The position numbers and the translations under genes were made by a program. A DNA stretch of 64,000 nucleotides, from the NCBI GenBank assembly GCA_015067975.1, contig SVLK01000003.1, positions 1 to 64,000 on the forward strand, in the 5' to 3' direction. The stretch is from Oscillospiraceae bacterium. GTDB lineage: Bacteria; Bacillota; Clostridia; Oscillospirales; Oscillospiraceae. The notes under the pieces were generated by a model, which saw only the letters and a list, made by a program, of their open reading frames with translations, ran no database searches and was not told the DNA's origin. Positions within the stretch are counted from its first letter, which is position 1, and each line of letters starts with the position of its first letter. Positions 7,539-17,715 of the stretch are shown here, piece after piece.

Positions 7539-7694
7539 TCTACTGCCTCCTGCTGCTCACAGTGATATAAGTAGCATTTGCGGTATGCCGGCATGACATA
7601 CCAGACAGTTATTGACAGCGTATAAATACTATTGCAGCACCGTGTAATACGATTTTTCACCCTATACACAAGTCACTAAACAATCTTCAAAAGA

Positions 7695-7732
7695 ATAACA
7701 AGAGGCCCACCTTTATGGGGGCCTCTTGTTAT
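7695..7732. terminator. Terminator-like hairpin
   Basis: ataacaagaggccc/gggcctcttgttat, 10-nt loop. Confidence 0.65.
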
Positions 7733-7790
7733 AAAGAATAAAAAAGGAAAAAATTTTTTCTGTGATGGAAAACTAATAGCGTCTGCTATT

Positions 7791-8450
7791 TTAGCCTTCC
7801 ATCATGCGGCGAACTTCAGCAGCAACCAATACAGCCAAGCGGCGATGGCTGTCAGCGTCCATATGAATTCCATCCACATCGGAAGGGCGGGCTACCTCAG
7901 CAGCATCCACAAATCCTGCGCCATATGCCGGTGCAATCTGGCGGTACACCTCGCCGAAGCGGCGGGAGTCCTCCACCATGCCGACCATTGCGGTATCAGG
8001 GCGCATCTTGTCATGATCATCGTGCAGCGGAGGAGGTGCTACTAAAAGGATCTTGGGCTCTGTGCGGAACAAACGCGTACTTCCGGTAAAAATCGTATTG
8101 GCATTTTTGAGTGTTCTGAGAATCTCCTTGATACCGCGAATCACACCGGCTAGATTGGTAAACTGCAAATCATTGGTTCCCAAACACACTACCACCAAAT
8201 CGATGGGGCAATGTGTCTGTAGAGAGTATCCCAAGCCTGTCAAGCCGTTGCGATAGGGATTGACAGGGTCATCATAAACTGTGGTGCGGCCAATAATTCC
8301 GTCCTCTATCACCTCATAGCGATCCCCAAGTTCATTTTGCATCAACGCGGGCCAGCGGGAATCTTTTTCAAAGCGCACTCCAAGTCCCGGAGTAAACCCC
8401 CAGGTATTGGAATCGCCGTAGCAAAGCACTTTGATTGGCTTATTTTCCAT
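7791..8450 (-). CDS. SGNH/GDSL hydrolase, cytoplasmic
   Basis: YGDSNTWGF block I, GTND block III, DGIHMDADSH block V; no signal peptide. Confidence 0.9.
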   Translation of the reverse strand: MENKPIKVLCYGDSNTWGFTPGLGVRFEKDSRWPALMQNELGDRYEVIEDGIIGRTTVYDDPVNPYRNGLTGLGYSLQTHCPIDLVVVCLGTNDLQFTNLAGVIRGIKEILRTLKNANTIFTGSTRLFRTEPKILLVAPPPLHDDHDKMRPDTAMVGMVEDSRRFGEVYRQIAPAYGAGFVDAAEVARPSDVDGIHMDADSHRRLAVLVAAEVRRMMEG

Positions 8451-8474
8451 ACCCTTTTCCTCCTGCTCTTTTAA

Positions 8475-9980
8475 TCAGCCGGTAATGGGGCCGTTCAGCG
8501 TAACAAAGATATCTTCCAGAGATGCATACAGCTTCTTGAACTGATCGTACAGCAGGTCGTACTCAGCAAAGTTCTCAGGCCGGGGATGATATACCTTCGC
8601 TGCGCGGACATGATCCTTCAGTGTTGCATAGCTTTCTACCGCACCAAGGCCAATCAGTGCAGTGCAGGCGACACCAATAGCCCCGCGGCCCTGGGCGTCC
8701 TCAGGAATAATGATATCTGTATGCATGATATCGGCCATAGCCTGCATCCAATGAGGGTTAGCGGCGCCGCCGCCACACACAGTAATGCTCTCTAATTCCT
8801 GAGGCCAAGCCTTATACAGACGCTCTCTGTTCTGACGTAGCATATAGCAGATGCCCTCAAAATAAGCCTTTGCCATATGCGCACGTGTATGCTTGTCATT
8901 CACATTGAAGAATACGGCACGGGCAGAGGTTGATGCCAAAGGCTTACGGGCACCGAAAGCCCATGGAGTAGCCAACAGGCGGTCAGAACCGGCAGGAACA
9001 CTTTCCAGTTCCTTATTGAGGAACTCAAAAATGCCCTTTCCGAGTGTCTTAGTCTCTTCGGGATAGAGCAGATTCAGCATCCAATCGGTACCGCGGCCAA
9101 CCTGAACACCGATACCCAGGAACTCAATATCATTCTCTGCATCCAGCGGAGGACGATAGGTTTCATTGGGCTCGCGAGGCACAACGCCGGCTACCCAACC
9201 GGAAGTACCCAAATAGAAGTGGGTGCCGCCCAGTTCACTGCGGCCGGAACCGATCACCATGGCAGGAATATCGCAGCAACCTCCGAATACAGGGGTGCCC
9301 TCAGGCAATCCCAAATCAGCTGCTGCAACAGCTGTTAGGCTACCAACCTTGTCAGTGCTCAAGCAAATAGGCGGGAATTTAGCCATATCAATGTCACAAG
9401 CAGTCAGCACCTCTTCATAGAACGCCTGACGCTGAGGGGAAAGAGTGCGGGTATAGCTATTGGTAATGTCGCAGACAACATTGCCGGTGGCACGCATCTT
9501 TAAATAACCATTGGTATCCAAAATATAGGCACACTTATCATAGATCTCCGGCTCATGCTTGCGCAACCAATACAGCTTGGACCAATAGTCAGCTGCAGCA
9601 TACAGACGCAGTCCACGCTCGGCAAACTTCAGCTTCTCATTGATTTCCTGAGCTTCTGCGGCAGCACGTTTATCCATCCAGATAATGCAGTCACGCAGCG
9701 CGTTTCCATCGCTGTCCACAGGAATAATACCCTTCCACTGTGTGCCAAAAGCAATGCCGGCGCAATCCTCAGCAGCAAAGTTCTCGCCACGAACAGAGCG
9801 GAAGCTGCGGCAGATTGCCTGCCAATATTCCTCCGGAGACTGCTCAGCATACAGGGGTGCACGAGTATACAGTGCATAGGGTTCGGTGGTGCTGGCCAGA
9901 ACTTCTCCTTCCATCGAAACGATAACCGCCTTCAGGCCGCTGGTGCCAAGATCGCACGCCATTACATACTTCTGTGCCAT
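8475..9980 (-). CDS. FGGY-family carbohydrate kinase (xylulokinase-like)
   Basis: DLGTSGLKAVIV N-terminus, VCGGGAANPHWMQAMADI C-terminal motif; start reassigned to ATG at 9980 (MAQKY). Confidence 0.92.
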   Translation of the reverse strand: MAQKYVMACDLGTSGLKAVIVSMEGEVLASTTEPYALYTRAPLYAEQSPEEYWQAICRSFRSVRGENFAAEDCAGIAFGTQWKGIIPVDSDGNALRDCIIWMDKRAAAEAQEINEKLKFAERGLRLYAAADYWSKLYWLRKHEPEIYDKCAYILDTNGYLKMRATGNVVCDITNSYTRTLSPQRQAFYEEVLTACDIDMAKFPPICLSTDKVGSLTAVAAADLGLPEGTPVFGGCCDIPAMVIGSGRSELGGTHFYLGTSGWVAGVVPREPNETYRPPLDAENDIEFLGIGVQVGRGTDWMLNLLYPEETKTLGKGIFEFLNKELESVPAGSDRLLATPWAFGARKPLASTSARAVFFNVNDKHTRAHMAKAYFEGICYMLRQNRERLYKAWPQELESITVCGGGAANPHWMQAMADIMHTDIIIPEDAQGRGAIGVACTALIGLGAVESYATLKDHVRAAKVYHPRPENFAEYDLLYDQFKKLYASLEDIFVTLNGPITG

Positions 9981-10002
9981 AGGATCCTCTCTTTCTCTCT
10001 TA

Positions 10003-10296
10003 TCATCTTTTTTCCTTTTGGAAATCGTCATCTTCACTATCCGGGGTTAAGGCTTTTTCACCCTTCAGATACATGGAGATAAGCCCCAGTAGAATCAAAC
10101 AAGTCGTTGCATAGACAATGACAGGGAAAACATGGTTACGGATAACCGCGCAAATCGCGGCAGCAGCATCTCCGCCAATCACAAGCGCCGCCAGAAACCC
10201 CAAAAAAGTCAGACCACCGGCAAATGTTACCACCATAATACCATATCCAAATATCATTCTACAGCCGTTAGCCAGCTGATTCAATTTCTTTTTCAT
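10003..10296 (-). CDS. Small membrane protein, possible TRAP-type small-permease-like subunit
   Basis: 97 aa, two or more hydrophobic segments, directly downstream of the DctM-like gene. Confidence 0.5.
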   Translation of the reverse strand: MKKKLNQLANGCRMIFGYGIMVVTFAGGLTFLGFLAALVIGGDAAAAICAVIRNHVFPVIVYATTCLILLGLISMYLKGEKALTPDSEDDDFQKEKR

Positions 10297-10311
10297 GTTC
10301 CTGTCCTCCTT

Positions 10312-11670
10312 TTATACGCCAAGAACAGGCAACCAGCCCATCAGCACCACAACTTCCATCACGAACTGAGCCGCTACCCACCACAAGTTATTGCGGAAGG
10401 TCTTTTTGAAGTCAGCGCCCGACAGAGCCATACCGGCATACATACCCAACCCCAGCGGCGGCGTAATGCCACACATGACACCACAGATACACGGTAGCAT
10501 TGCAGCACCAAGCAGCGGCTCAATGCCCACGGAGGCAAAAGCCCAGATAAATACCGAGCCAAACATAACCACCAGACTGGAACCGGGAATGATCATGCCC
10601 AAAATACAAGTTAAGATTGTCAAGAACAGTACCATGCCGAACTTGCTGAAATTCATGTCAGCAATAAACTGTTCCATTTCCGTGGCCACATTCAAATCAG
10701 CAAACATAGCGCCGATCATGTAGCCAAACAGACACACAGCAATGGTAGGTACAATACTCTTGACCTTATTTGCAAACAGCCGGGCTAAAGCATTCGGCGT
10801 CACCAAATGCTTATCCTTACTGATCAGACACGTATACAGCGTCGCAACACCGGCAATAAACATCAGCATGCAGCTGGAAAGTGCTTTTGCACCGGCAGCA
10901 CCCAACCGCACTGTAAAGAGCGTAGATGAAAACAGATAGTCACACACAAACGGCAGGAGAATGATCACCGGAAGCAACAATCCCTGCCAGCCCTCTTTCA
11001 GTGTCTGGCGAAGATCAGGGATTTCCTCTTTACTAAGAGGCTTGACCTCATAATACTTGCAAAAGATGTACACCATCACCAAACGCTGCAAAATAAACCA
11101 CAGAGAAACGCCCCACATAGCGATCCAGAATTGGCCCGTACTGATTTCCAAATGGGGATACAGGGCCGTAAATGCACCCAAGGCCGCCACAATATTGGAC
11201 GACGGAGGGATCATATTTCCCATATAGCTGGCATTGGACTCAATGTTTCCTGCCAGCTCCGGAGGGAATCCGGAATGTTTCATGGCCGGAATGGTGATTA
11301 CACCGGTGGACATCACGTTGCCCGGTCCGCTGCCGGACAGTGCGCCCATAAAGGAACTGGTAATCACCGACACATAGCCGGCACCTCCGCGCACTCGTCC
11401 CAACAGCGCCAAAATGATTGCAATGCAGCTATCCAGCATTTTTGTTTCTGTTAAAACTAAGCTCATTGCCACAAAAGCCGTCATTGAGTACAGCAACGAC
11501 GTACTCATGGCATCGTGAATATATGCACCCACATTACCCCAGCTGCGGCTGATAGTCAGCAGGATCAAAAAACTCAGCAGAATCGCCTCGTATACCGGTC
11601 TTTTGAATACCAAGAACCAGACGACAATAACCGCCAACATCACACCAAGATAAATAAAGGTTACCGGCAT
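10312..11670 (-). CDS. TRAP-type large permease (DctM-like) membrane transporter
   Basis: Polytopic; GALSGSGPGNVMSTGVITIPAMKHSGF and IPPSSNIVAAL motifs. Confidence 0.75.
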   Translation of the reverse strand: MPVTFIYLGVMLAVIVVWFLVFKRPVYEAILLSFLILLTISRSWGNVGAYIHDAMSTSLLYSMTAFVAMSLVLTETKMLDSCIAIILALLGRVRGGAGYVSVITSSFMGALSGSGPGNVMSTGVITIPAMKHSGFPPELAGNIESNASYMGNMIPPSSNIVAALGAFTALYPHLEISTGQFWIAMWGVSLWFILQRLVMVYIFCKYYEVKPLSKEEIPDLRQTLKEGWQGLLLPVIILLPFVCDYLFSSTLFTVRLGAAGAKALSSCMLMFIAGVATLYTCLISKDKHLVTPNALARLFANKVKSIVPTIAVCLFGYMIGAMFADLNVATEMEQFIADMNFSKFGMVLFLTILTCILGMIIPGSSLVVMFGSVFIWAFASVGIEPLLGAAMLPCICGVMCGITPPLGLGMYAGMALSGADFKKTFRNNLWWVAAQFVMEVVVLMGWLPVLGV

Positions 11671-11738
11671 ACATGTCCCCCTTTCATATATCTGCTTCCT
11701 GTAGATAGAAAATCTTTCGATTGCGATCTAAAAAAAGC

Positions 11739-11764
11739 GTCGGGGGGCTGATGCGCCCCCCGAC
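11739..11764 (-). terminator. Strong GC hairpin terminator downstream of the MFS gene
   Basis: gtcggggggc/gccccccgac; minus-strand T-run (gcttttttag). Confidence 0.75.
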
Positions 11765-11813
11765 TTGAGGATGGTCCCTTACAGGGGTATTTCAACCTTT
11801 GGAGAGTAATGAG

Positions 11814-13175
11814 TTATTCCTTATCAGCAGCAACGGTAGCATACTCACCGATACCGTACTTCTTATCCAAAGCACGCTCGGTAGCATTACCGATCTTCAG
11901 GGCGGCCAACAGACCAACCATCATAACGACACCGGCGATCAAGGTTGCCCACAGAGTGACCTCGTAGCTGCCCCACAGGTCGTAAGGCAGGTGAACCAGA
12001 GGCAGACCAACAGCACGGCCAATGTTGAAGGTAAATGCGGTCATACCATTGATGATAGCATTGTTATACTTACCAAAGGCCTGAACAGCGCACAGGTTGA
12101 TGAAGAGGCCCGTGGAAGTGGAAGCGAAAGCGTTGATGGTACCCAGGAACTTGAACATCTCGGGGGTCTTGCAGAAGAACAGCATGCCCAGAACAGAGAT
12201 GATGTTCAGGGTGTAAGCGAAGATAACACCAAACTTGGCCCAGTTACGATCCTTCAGGTAGCCCATGATGAACTTGGCCCAGACCAGCAGACCGGCATGA
12301 CCGGCAACAGCAGCAGCAGACACCATAGCGGCATCCTCAAAGCCCATCCAGTCAGCAATACCGTGCCATGCACCAATGAAAGGCTGCAGAGTACCGGCAG
12401 CGACGAACATCATGATCATCAGCAGCCAGGAAGCGGGGCACTTCAGGAAATCAATATAGCCCAGAGCGGGGATTCCGGTATTGGCCTTCTTCAGAGCCTC
12501 AGCATCTTTAGCGGCCTTGATGGCAGCCTCTTCCTCAGCACTGCGCTTGCGCAGAGGATCGTCGGGGGACATGAAGACCAGGAACACGCAGACAGCACCC
12601 ATGATAGCAACGACCATAGCCATCCACCAGCAGGCGGAAGCATAACCGTTGTCAACGATACGCTGGGTAAACATGGGGGTGAAGATCTGGCCACCGAAGC
12701 CGGAAGCAGTACCGCAGATAGCTGCGAAGATACCGACATTGCGGGGGAACCAGGGCTTGATAGCGGTGATGATCAAAGTACCGCCAGCAAACTGAGTACC
12801 GAAGCCGCCGATAAAGAAAGCGACCAGGGACCAGAAGGTGGTGCCGCCAACAGCAATGATCACATACTGGATAGCCAGCATGATGGTAGCCATCAGCACA
12901 GTGCCTTTCAAAGTCAGCTTCTTATAAACCTGACCGAAGACCAGTGCTCCCAGAGCGCCTGCGATCTTAGACAGGGTGCCGCCGAAAGCAATAACGGAAC
13001 GATCCACACCGAAAGCTTCTGCCAGAGGCAGAGTCAACTGGCCCAGAGCCATATTGGCCGTAGCAAAAACGCCCAGGCCCAACATGAAGATACCGACAAC
13101 TGTGAGCATACCTCTTACAGTAAAGTCGGACGGATCGACACCGAGCTTCCTAAGGATTTTAACGATAGATTCCAT
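11814..13175 (-). CDS. MFS transporter, OFA (oxalate/formate antiporter)-like
   Basis: Polytopic MFS fold with repeated TM motifs; start reassigned to ATG at 13175 (MESIVKILRKLGV). Confidence 0.8.
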   Translation of the reverse strand: MESIVKILRKLGVDPSDFTVRGMLTVVGIFMLGLGVFATANMALGQLTLPLAEAFGVDRSVIAFGGTLSKIAGALGALVFGQVYKKLTLKGTVLMATIMLAIQYVIIAVGGTTFWSLVAFFIGGFGTQFAGGTLIITAIKPWFPRNVGIFAAICGTASGFGGQIFTPMFTQRIVDNGYASACWWMAMVVAIMGAVCVFLVFMSPDDPLRKRSAEEEAAIKAAKDAEALKKANTGIPALGYIDFLKCPASWLLMIMMFVAAGTLQPFIGAWHGIADWMGFEDAAMVSAAAVAGHAGLLVWAKFIMGYLKDRNWAKFGVIFAYTLNIISVLGMLFFCKTPEMFKFLGTINAFASTSTGLFINLCAVQAFGKYNNAIINGMTAFTFNIGRAVGLPLVHLPYDLWGSYEVTLWATLIAGVVMMVGLLAALKIGNATERALDKKYGIGEYATVAADKE

Positions 13176-13427
13176 GCGTTTTTCTCCCTCCTGTAATTTT
13201 TCTTTTCTCGCTCGTTTTGTTGAAATCGACTGTACTTTCGATTTCCTTGCTCGTATTTTAATGCATATTGCCAATGTTGTAAATTCACCGTTTGTTCATG
13301 CGTCGTCAACTACAAATTTACACACACAGTTCTTCATAACTGCAAATTGCTAAAATACTGAGCAAGAAAACAGCTCCAAATCAAAAAAACAGGCAGGATG
13401 CCTCATTAATTGTGTAATATTTTCCGC

Positions 13428-14354
13428 TTACGGCGTAACCGACGTCATGTCGTAGTCCCAAGGATGGCTGAAAACCATTTCCACAAAATTCAGCACATGT
13501 TCCGGCGCATCCTTACGGTAATAAATGCCGCTGTCAACATAGAAGGGCGGTTCAAACGGTACAGCAACAAGCGGCTTTAAAGTTTCCATAAACTGCCCTT
13601 TATTGATAAAAACGCCATCATTAAGACAAAAAGATACCATAATCGGAACACTGAACAGTTCTTTTTCCGCATAGATAATACGTTCCGGCAACTGCTCAAT
13701 ATCCTGGTCAATAATATGCTCATATACTTCTCGGTCCATTACCGTATTAACCCACACCTGATAGGGGGAAAGATCCTCTTTTGTGATAAATTCCTTCTCA
13801 CTTAGAGGATGACCGCGTTTCATCACACAGTAAAACCGCAGATCTGCCAGTTTACGGAACACAGTCGTTTTCGGATCATACTGAGGGTCATAAGGGGCAA
13901 AAATCACGTCTACTACACCCTCTTCCAGCGTGCGCAAACGGGCCGTATTGTTGTAGAGCACCATGAGATTGCGGGTATCTATCACGTTCAGCAGCACATC
14001 AGGATACAGCGTATTGTACGCAACCAGATCATCTTCAAAGTAAATTTTTGGATGATCTGGCAACAAAATTGTCAAAACTTGCTTTTTTCCCTGCTTAGCG
14101 CTGAAAATACAGCGATTGACCAATTGACGGTACTGGTCAGTCATTTTTTCAATGCCTTCCAAAAACAGTCTGCCGGCCGGCGTCATTATAAGGCCTTTAC
14201 TGCTGCGGTAAAACAGAGAAAAACCCAATTCATTTTCAAGACTGTCGATTTGTTTTTTGACTGCCTGTTTCGACAAATATAGTTCGTTGGCAGCCTCGGA
14301 GATACTTCCGCACTTTCCAGCTAAAATACACGCTTTAAATCTCGGATCGAGCAT
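13428..14354 (-). CDS. LysR family transcriptional regulator
   Basis: N-terminal HTH GSISEAANELYLSKQAVKKQIDSLENELGFSLFYRSSKGLIMTPAG. Confidence 0.93.
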   Translation of the reverse strand: MLDPRFKACILAGKCGSISEAANELYLSKQAVKKQIDSLENELGFSLFYRSSKGLIMTPAGRLFLEGIEKMTDQYRQLVNRCIFSAKQGKKQVLTILLPDHPKIYFEDDLVAYNTLYPDVLLNVIDTRNLMVLYNNTARLRTLEEGVVDVIFAPYDPQYDPKTTVFRKLADLRFYCVMKRGHPLSEKEFITKEDLSPYQVWVNTVMDREVYEHIIDQDIEQLPERIIYAEKELFSVPIMVSFCLNDGVFINKGQFMETLKPLVAVPFEPPFYVDSGIYYRKDAPEHVLNFVEMVFSHPWDYDMTSVTP

Positions 14355-14524
14355 ATTTCCACCTCCTCTTTCTTTGTTTCACTAATACCATCATTCTCAC
14401 CCCATGTCAACACATAGTTAACGAATAGACAATCTTTCTGTCATTGACGCTATTTGGTAAAAATGTTATTGTAATTGTGAACACTCATCTTTGCACTACA
14501 CAGCAAAACAAGGAGGATTTCATT

Positions 14525-15769
14525 ATGCGTACATTGTATCATGATAAGCCTTTTTCTCAGGGCGCGGAGAATGTCATCAAGCGCGCACGCCAGTTGGCTG
14601 ATGTTCGTTGGACTCCCGTTAAACCTCTGCCCAATGCACTACGCTCCAAGGGACCCGAGAAAAAAGAATACTACTACGGTTATTTCTCTGCCTGGCATCC
14701 CCAGACGGGTCTCCCCTACTCCTCCTGCCGCACCGTAGAAAAATACATTGGCTGGAATGTTTCTTTGGAAACTTACCTTTCCGCCCTCCGCAATCCCCAC
14801 AGTGTCCTTTATACCCGTGAGCTAAAAAATTCGCCTGGTACCAAAGCCAATACATACTACGGCATTGTATGTTCCATGTATGTCAGCTATGCTCTGCAGT
14901 TGCCTTACCGCGTTGTGTGTAAAGATTGGCCCGCTCTGCCCCATGTGCATCAGGTAGATATTGATCCATTGGAGAACCTGCGTCTGTGCGATATCATGTT
15001 AGAGCCTAAGAGCCACATTGGAATCATCACCGATATCCGCCGCGATGCGGACGGAAAAATCTATGATATCGAGGTTTCTGAGTCCACCCTTCCACTGGTA
15101 GTGAGTAACCGTTTCACCCCCGAGGAGTTCCAGCGTTTCTGGATCGACGACGGTTACAGTGTCTGGCGCTACGATTTGGTGGACGAAGTTACCTATACCC
15201 CCGATCCTTTCGTCTATGTGGACGGCGATCCGGAGGTCGCTCCGCCCAAGATCAACGAAGATATCCTGCCGGACTTTGGTAATAAGGCAAACTATCGCGT
15301 TGGTGATGAGCCCGTGGAACTGTGTGTATTGACCGAAGGTTGGGAGAGCATTGAAGTCACTGATCCTGCCGGCAAGGTAACGTCTTATCCTGCTGAGGAA
15401 AAACTAGTGCTCCATCCGGAAACGGTTGGTATCTATGCCGCTCGTCTGCGCCGCGGTGATGATTATAGTGACAGCGTAAACTGGTGCATGGTCAATATTG
15501 ATCTTAGTTTCGAGAAAGAGAAATTCGCTTTTGGCGAAGATCTTCGCATTAAGTTCTCCAACGCCGCTCCCGATACCGTATTCTATACTACGCTCAACGA
15601 TGATACCTATTACGTTCCTTGGAGCGGCTGCCTCAGTGAAGAAGAAATCGCCAGCGGAACCGCTTCGATTCCCGCCCCCACAAAACCCGGTCTGTACTAT
15701 GTTCTGGTGATGGCCAAGAACAACTATGGCATCTATACTTCCAAATATACCAGCGTGATCGTGGAGTGA
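14525..15769 (+). CDS. NlpC/P60- or papain-like fold protein with C-terminal beta domains, uncharacterised
   Basis: Possible Cys (YYGIVCSMYVSYAL) and His (KSHIGIITDI) catalytic positions; no signal peptide; start reassigned to ATG at 14525. Confidence 0.55.
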   Translation: MRTLYHDKPFSQGAENVIKRARQLADVRWTPVKPLPNALRSKGPEKKEYYYGYFSAWHPQTGLPYSSCRTVEKYIGWNVSLETYLSALRNPHSVLYTRELKNSPGTKANTYYGIVCSMYVSYALQLPYRVVCKDWPALPHVHQVDIDPLENLRLCDIMLEPKSHIGIITDIRRDADGKIYDIEVSESTLPLVVSNRFTPEEFQRFWIDDGYSVWRYDLVDEVTYTPDPFVYVDGDPEVAPPKINEDILPDFGNKANYRVGDEPVELCVLTEGWESIEVTDPAGKVTSYPAEEKLVLHPETVGIYAARLRRGDDYSDSVNWCMVNIDLSFEKEKFAFGEDLRIKFSNAAPDTVFYTTLNDDTYYVPWSGCLSEEEIASGTASIPAPTKPGLYYVLVMAKNNYGIYTSKYTSVIVE

Positions 15770-15776
15770 TGATAAA

Positions 15777-16757
15777 ATGGAACTGACACTTTCTCAACTA
15801 CGCAGCATTACGCTTGGTGCGTTGAAAATCGAACAGGAAGCTGACGGGTTTCATTTCTACCGGATAACGCCAACCCAAACTGCAGCATTTACCCGTGCTA
15901 CTGAAAGCTTTGGCCCTAAATGTCTGACCACCAGCGGCATTCGGCTGGACTTTTATACGGATTCTTCTCATCTTTCTTTGTCGTGGCACAAAGCCAGAAC
16001 CACTACCCGAAAAATGCTGTACTTTGACGTATTGGTAGATGGCGATCCGGTAATCAATTGCGGTACTTTAGATTGCGGCAAGCAGCCGGAAGGAAGTTTC
16101 TCTATTTCTCTGCCGGAAGGTTCTCATCATTTGCAAGTCTTTTTCCCCACACTGACGATTCCTGTACTCCGCTCAGTTGTTCTGGACGACGGAGCGTCCC
16201 TAACTCCTCATCTTCCGTCGATGCGCATCCTGATCCACGGCGACAGCATCACACAGGGTTACGATGCGCAGCATCCCAGTGGTTGCTATGCAAATCTTGT
16301 CGCCAGACATTACGATGCCGAAATCGTCAATCAGGCCGTTGGCGGTGCCTGTTTTAATCCCGAAGTTGTTGAGCCTGTAGGTGACTTTGATTTTGTACTG
16401 GTGTCCTACGGCTCTAACGATTGGTCAAAGAAGAATCCCGACGCGTTCAAGGCAGACGCCGCTGCGTTTATGTATCGGCTCAATGAATTTTACGGCCATG
16501 TGCCTCGTTTTTTGGTATTACCTGTTTGGAGAGGTGATATTGATGAGCGAACCGACACCGCAGGAGATTTTATGGTCTGCCGCGAGTGGCTGCGCAAGAT
16601 AGCGTCTGATCGGAGCATCCAGCCTCTGGATGATTTTGATCTTTTACCTCATGATACTCATCTTCTCTCCGACGGATATTTGCACCCCAATGATCAAGGA
16701 TTTATTCCTTATGCTCAAAGGTTGATTGCTTTACTGGATGCTCGTCTTCCCTATTAA
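15777..16757 (+). CDS. SGNH/GDSL hydrolase with N-terminal beta domain (carbohydrate-esterase-like), cytoplasmic
   Basis: LIHGDSITQGYDA, VSYGSNDW, DGYLHPNDQG. Confidence 0.88.
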   Translation: MELTLSQLRSITLGALKIEQEADGFHFYRITPTQTAAFTRATESFGPKCLTTSGIRLDFYTDSSHLSLSWHKARTTTRKMLYFDVLVDGDPVINCGTLDCGKQPEGSFSISLPEGSHHLQVFFPTLTIPVLRSVVLDDGASLTPHLPSMRILIHGDSITQGYDAQHPSGCYANLVARHYDAEIVNQAVGGACFNPEVVEPVGDFDFVLVSYGSNDWSKKNPDAFKADAAAFMYRLNEFYGHVPRFLVLPVWRGDIDERTDTAGDFMVCREWLRKIASDRSIQPLDDFDLLPHDTHLLSDGYLHPNDQGFIPYAQRLIALLDARLPY

Positions 16758-16898
16758 CAATTCAGTCTGATCAATATCTTATAAATTCATCCTCCATTTC
16801 TTTGGAGGATGAATTTTTTTAACGATTACAAGTAGAAAATAACATCATTATATTGTATAATTCAGGTAAATCATTAAGTTCAGGAAGGTGCTTTTACC

Positions 16899-17570
16899 AT
16901 GACAGTCAAGCTCTTTATACAAGCTATTTTAAAGTTTACATTAGGTGTTGTTCTGGTAGGCATTCTTGTTTTTTGGCCAGCCGGTACATTTGCCTATTTT
17001 AACGGCTGGCTGTTCATGGGTATTTTATTTGTCCCGATGTTTTTGGCCGGTCTGGTGATGATGGCTAAGAACCCGGCACTCTTAAAAAGCAGATTGGACG
17101 CTAAAGAAAAACAGCGCGATCAAGATTTAGTCGTCAAGTTGAGCGGACTGATGTTTATTATCGGCTTTGTAATCGCCGGACTGAACTATCGCTTCGGATG
17201 GCATGTATTGCCCCAAACAGTATCCATTATCGCAACTGTCGTTTTTCTCTTTGCCTATCTACTATACGCAGAAGTACTGCGAGAGAACACATATCTCTCC
17301 CGCACGATCCAAGTGCAGGACGGTCAAACTGTGGTGGATTCCGGACTTTATGGCATTGTTCGCCACCCGATGTACGCGGTAACTTTGCTGCTGTTTTTAT
17401 CTATGCCTTTGGTGCTGGGTTCGCTCCTCTCTTTTCTTGTCTTTTTGGCCTATCCTTTTATCATCTCCAAGCGCATTAAGGGAGAGGAAAAATTACTGGA
17501 AGCAGAGCTGAAAGGATATCGCGATTATAAAGCAAAAGTGAAGTACCGTCTCTTGCCTTTCATTTGGTGA
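16899..17570 (+). CDS. Isoprenylcysteine carboxyl methyltransferase (ICMT)-family integral membrane protein
   Basis: Polytopic with GLYGIVRHPMYAVTLLLF and RIKGEEKLLEAELKGYRDYKAKVKYRLLPFIW. Confidence 0.85.
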   Translation: MTVKLFIQAILKFTLGVVLVGILVFWPAGTFAYFNGWLFMGILFVPMFLAGLVMMAKNPALLKSRLDAKEKQRDQDLVVKLSGLMFIIGFVIAGLNYRFGWHVLPQTVSIIATVVFLFAYLLYAEVLRENTYLSRTIQVQDGQTVVDSGLYGIVRHPMYAVTLLLFLSMPLVLGSLLSFLVFLAYPFIISKRIKGEEKLLEAELKGYRDYKAKVKYRLLPFIW

Positions 17571-17715
17571 TCCCGGCTGTTAAAACTGCACTATTCCTGC
17601 CTGCATATGCACCGGAATTTTGCAATTCCTTAATGCAGTTTTGAATTGTGTATATTGTCATATTATGGTATGGTAATGCCATATAGAAATCGCTTGTAAA
17701 TGCGTTACAAAATGG

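Noticed and set aside
11799-13196. 465-aa plus-strand ORF
   Set aside because: Antisense to the MFS gene (11814-13175); low-complexity polar composition is a shadow of the transmembrane coding strand.
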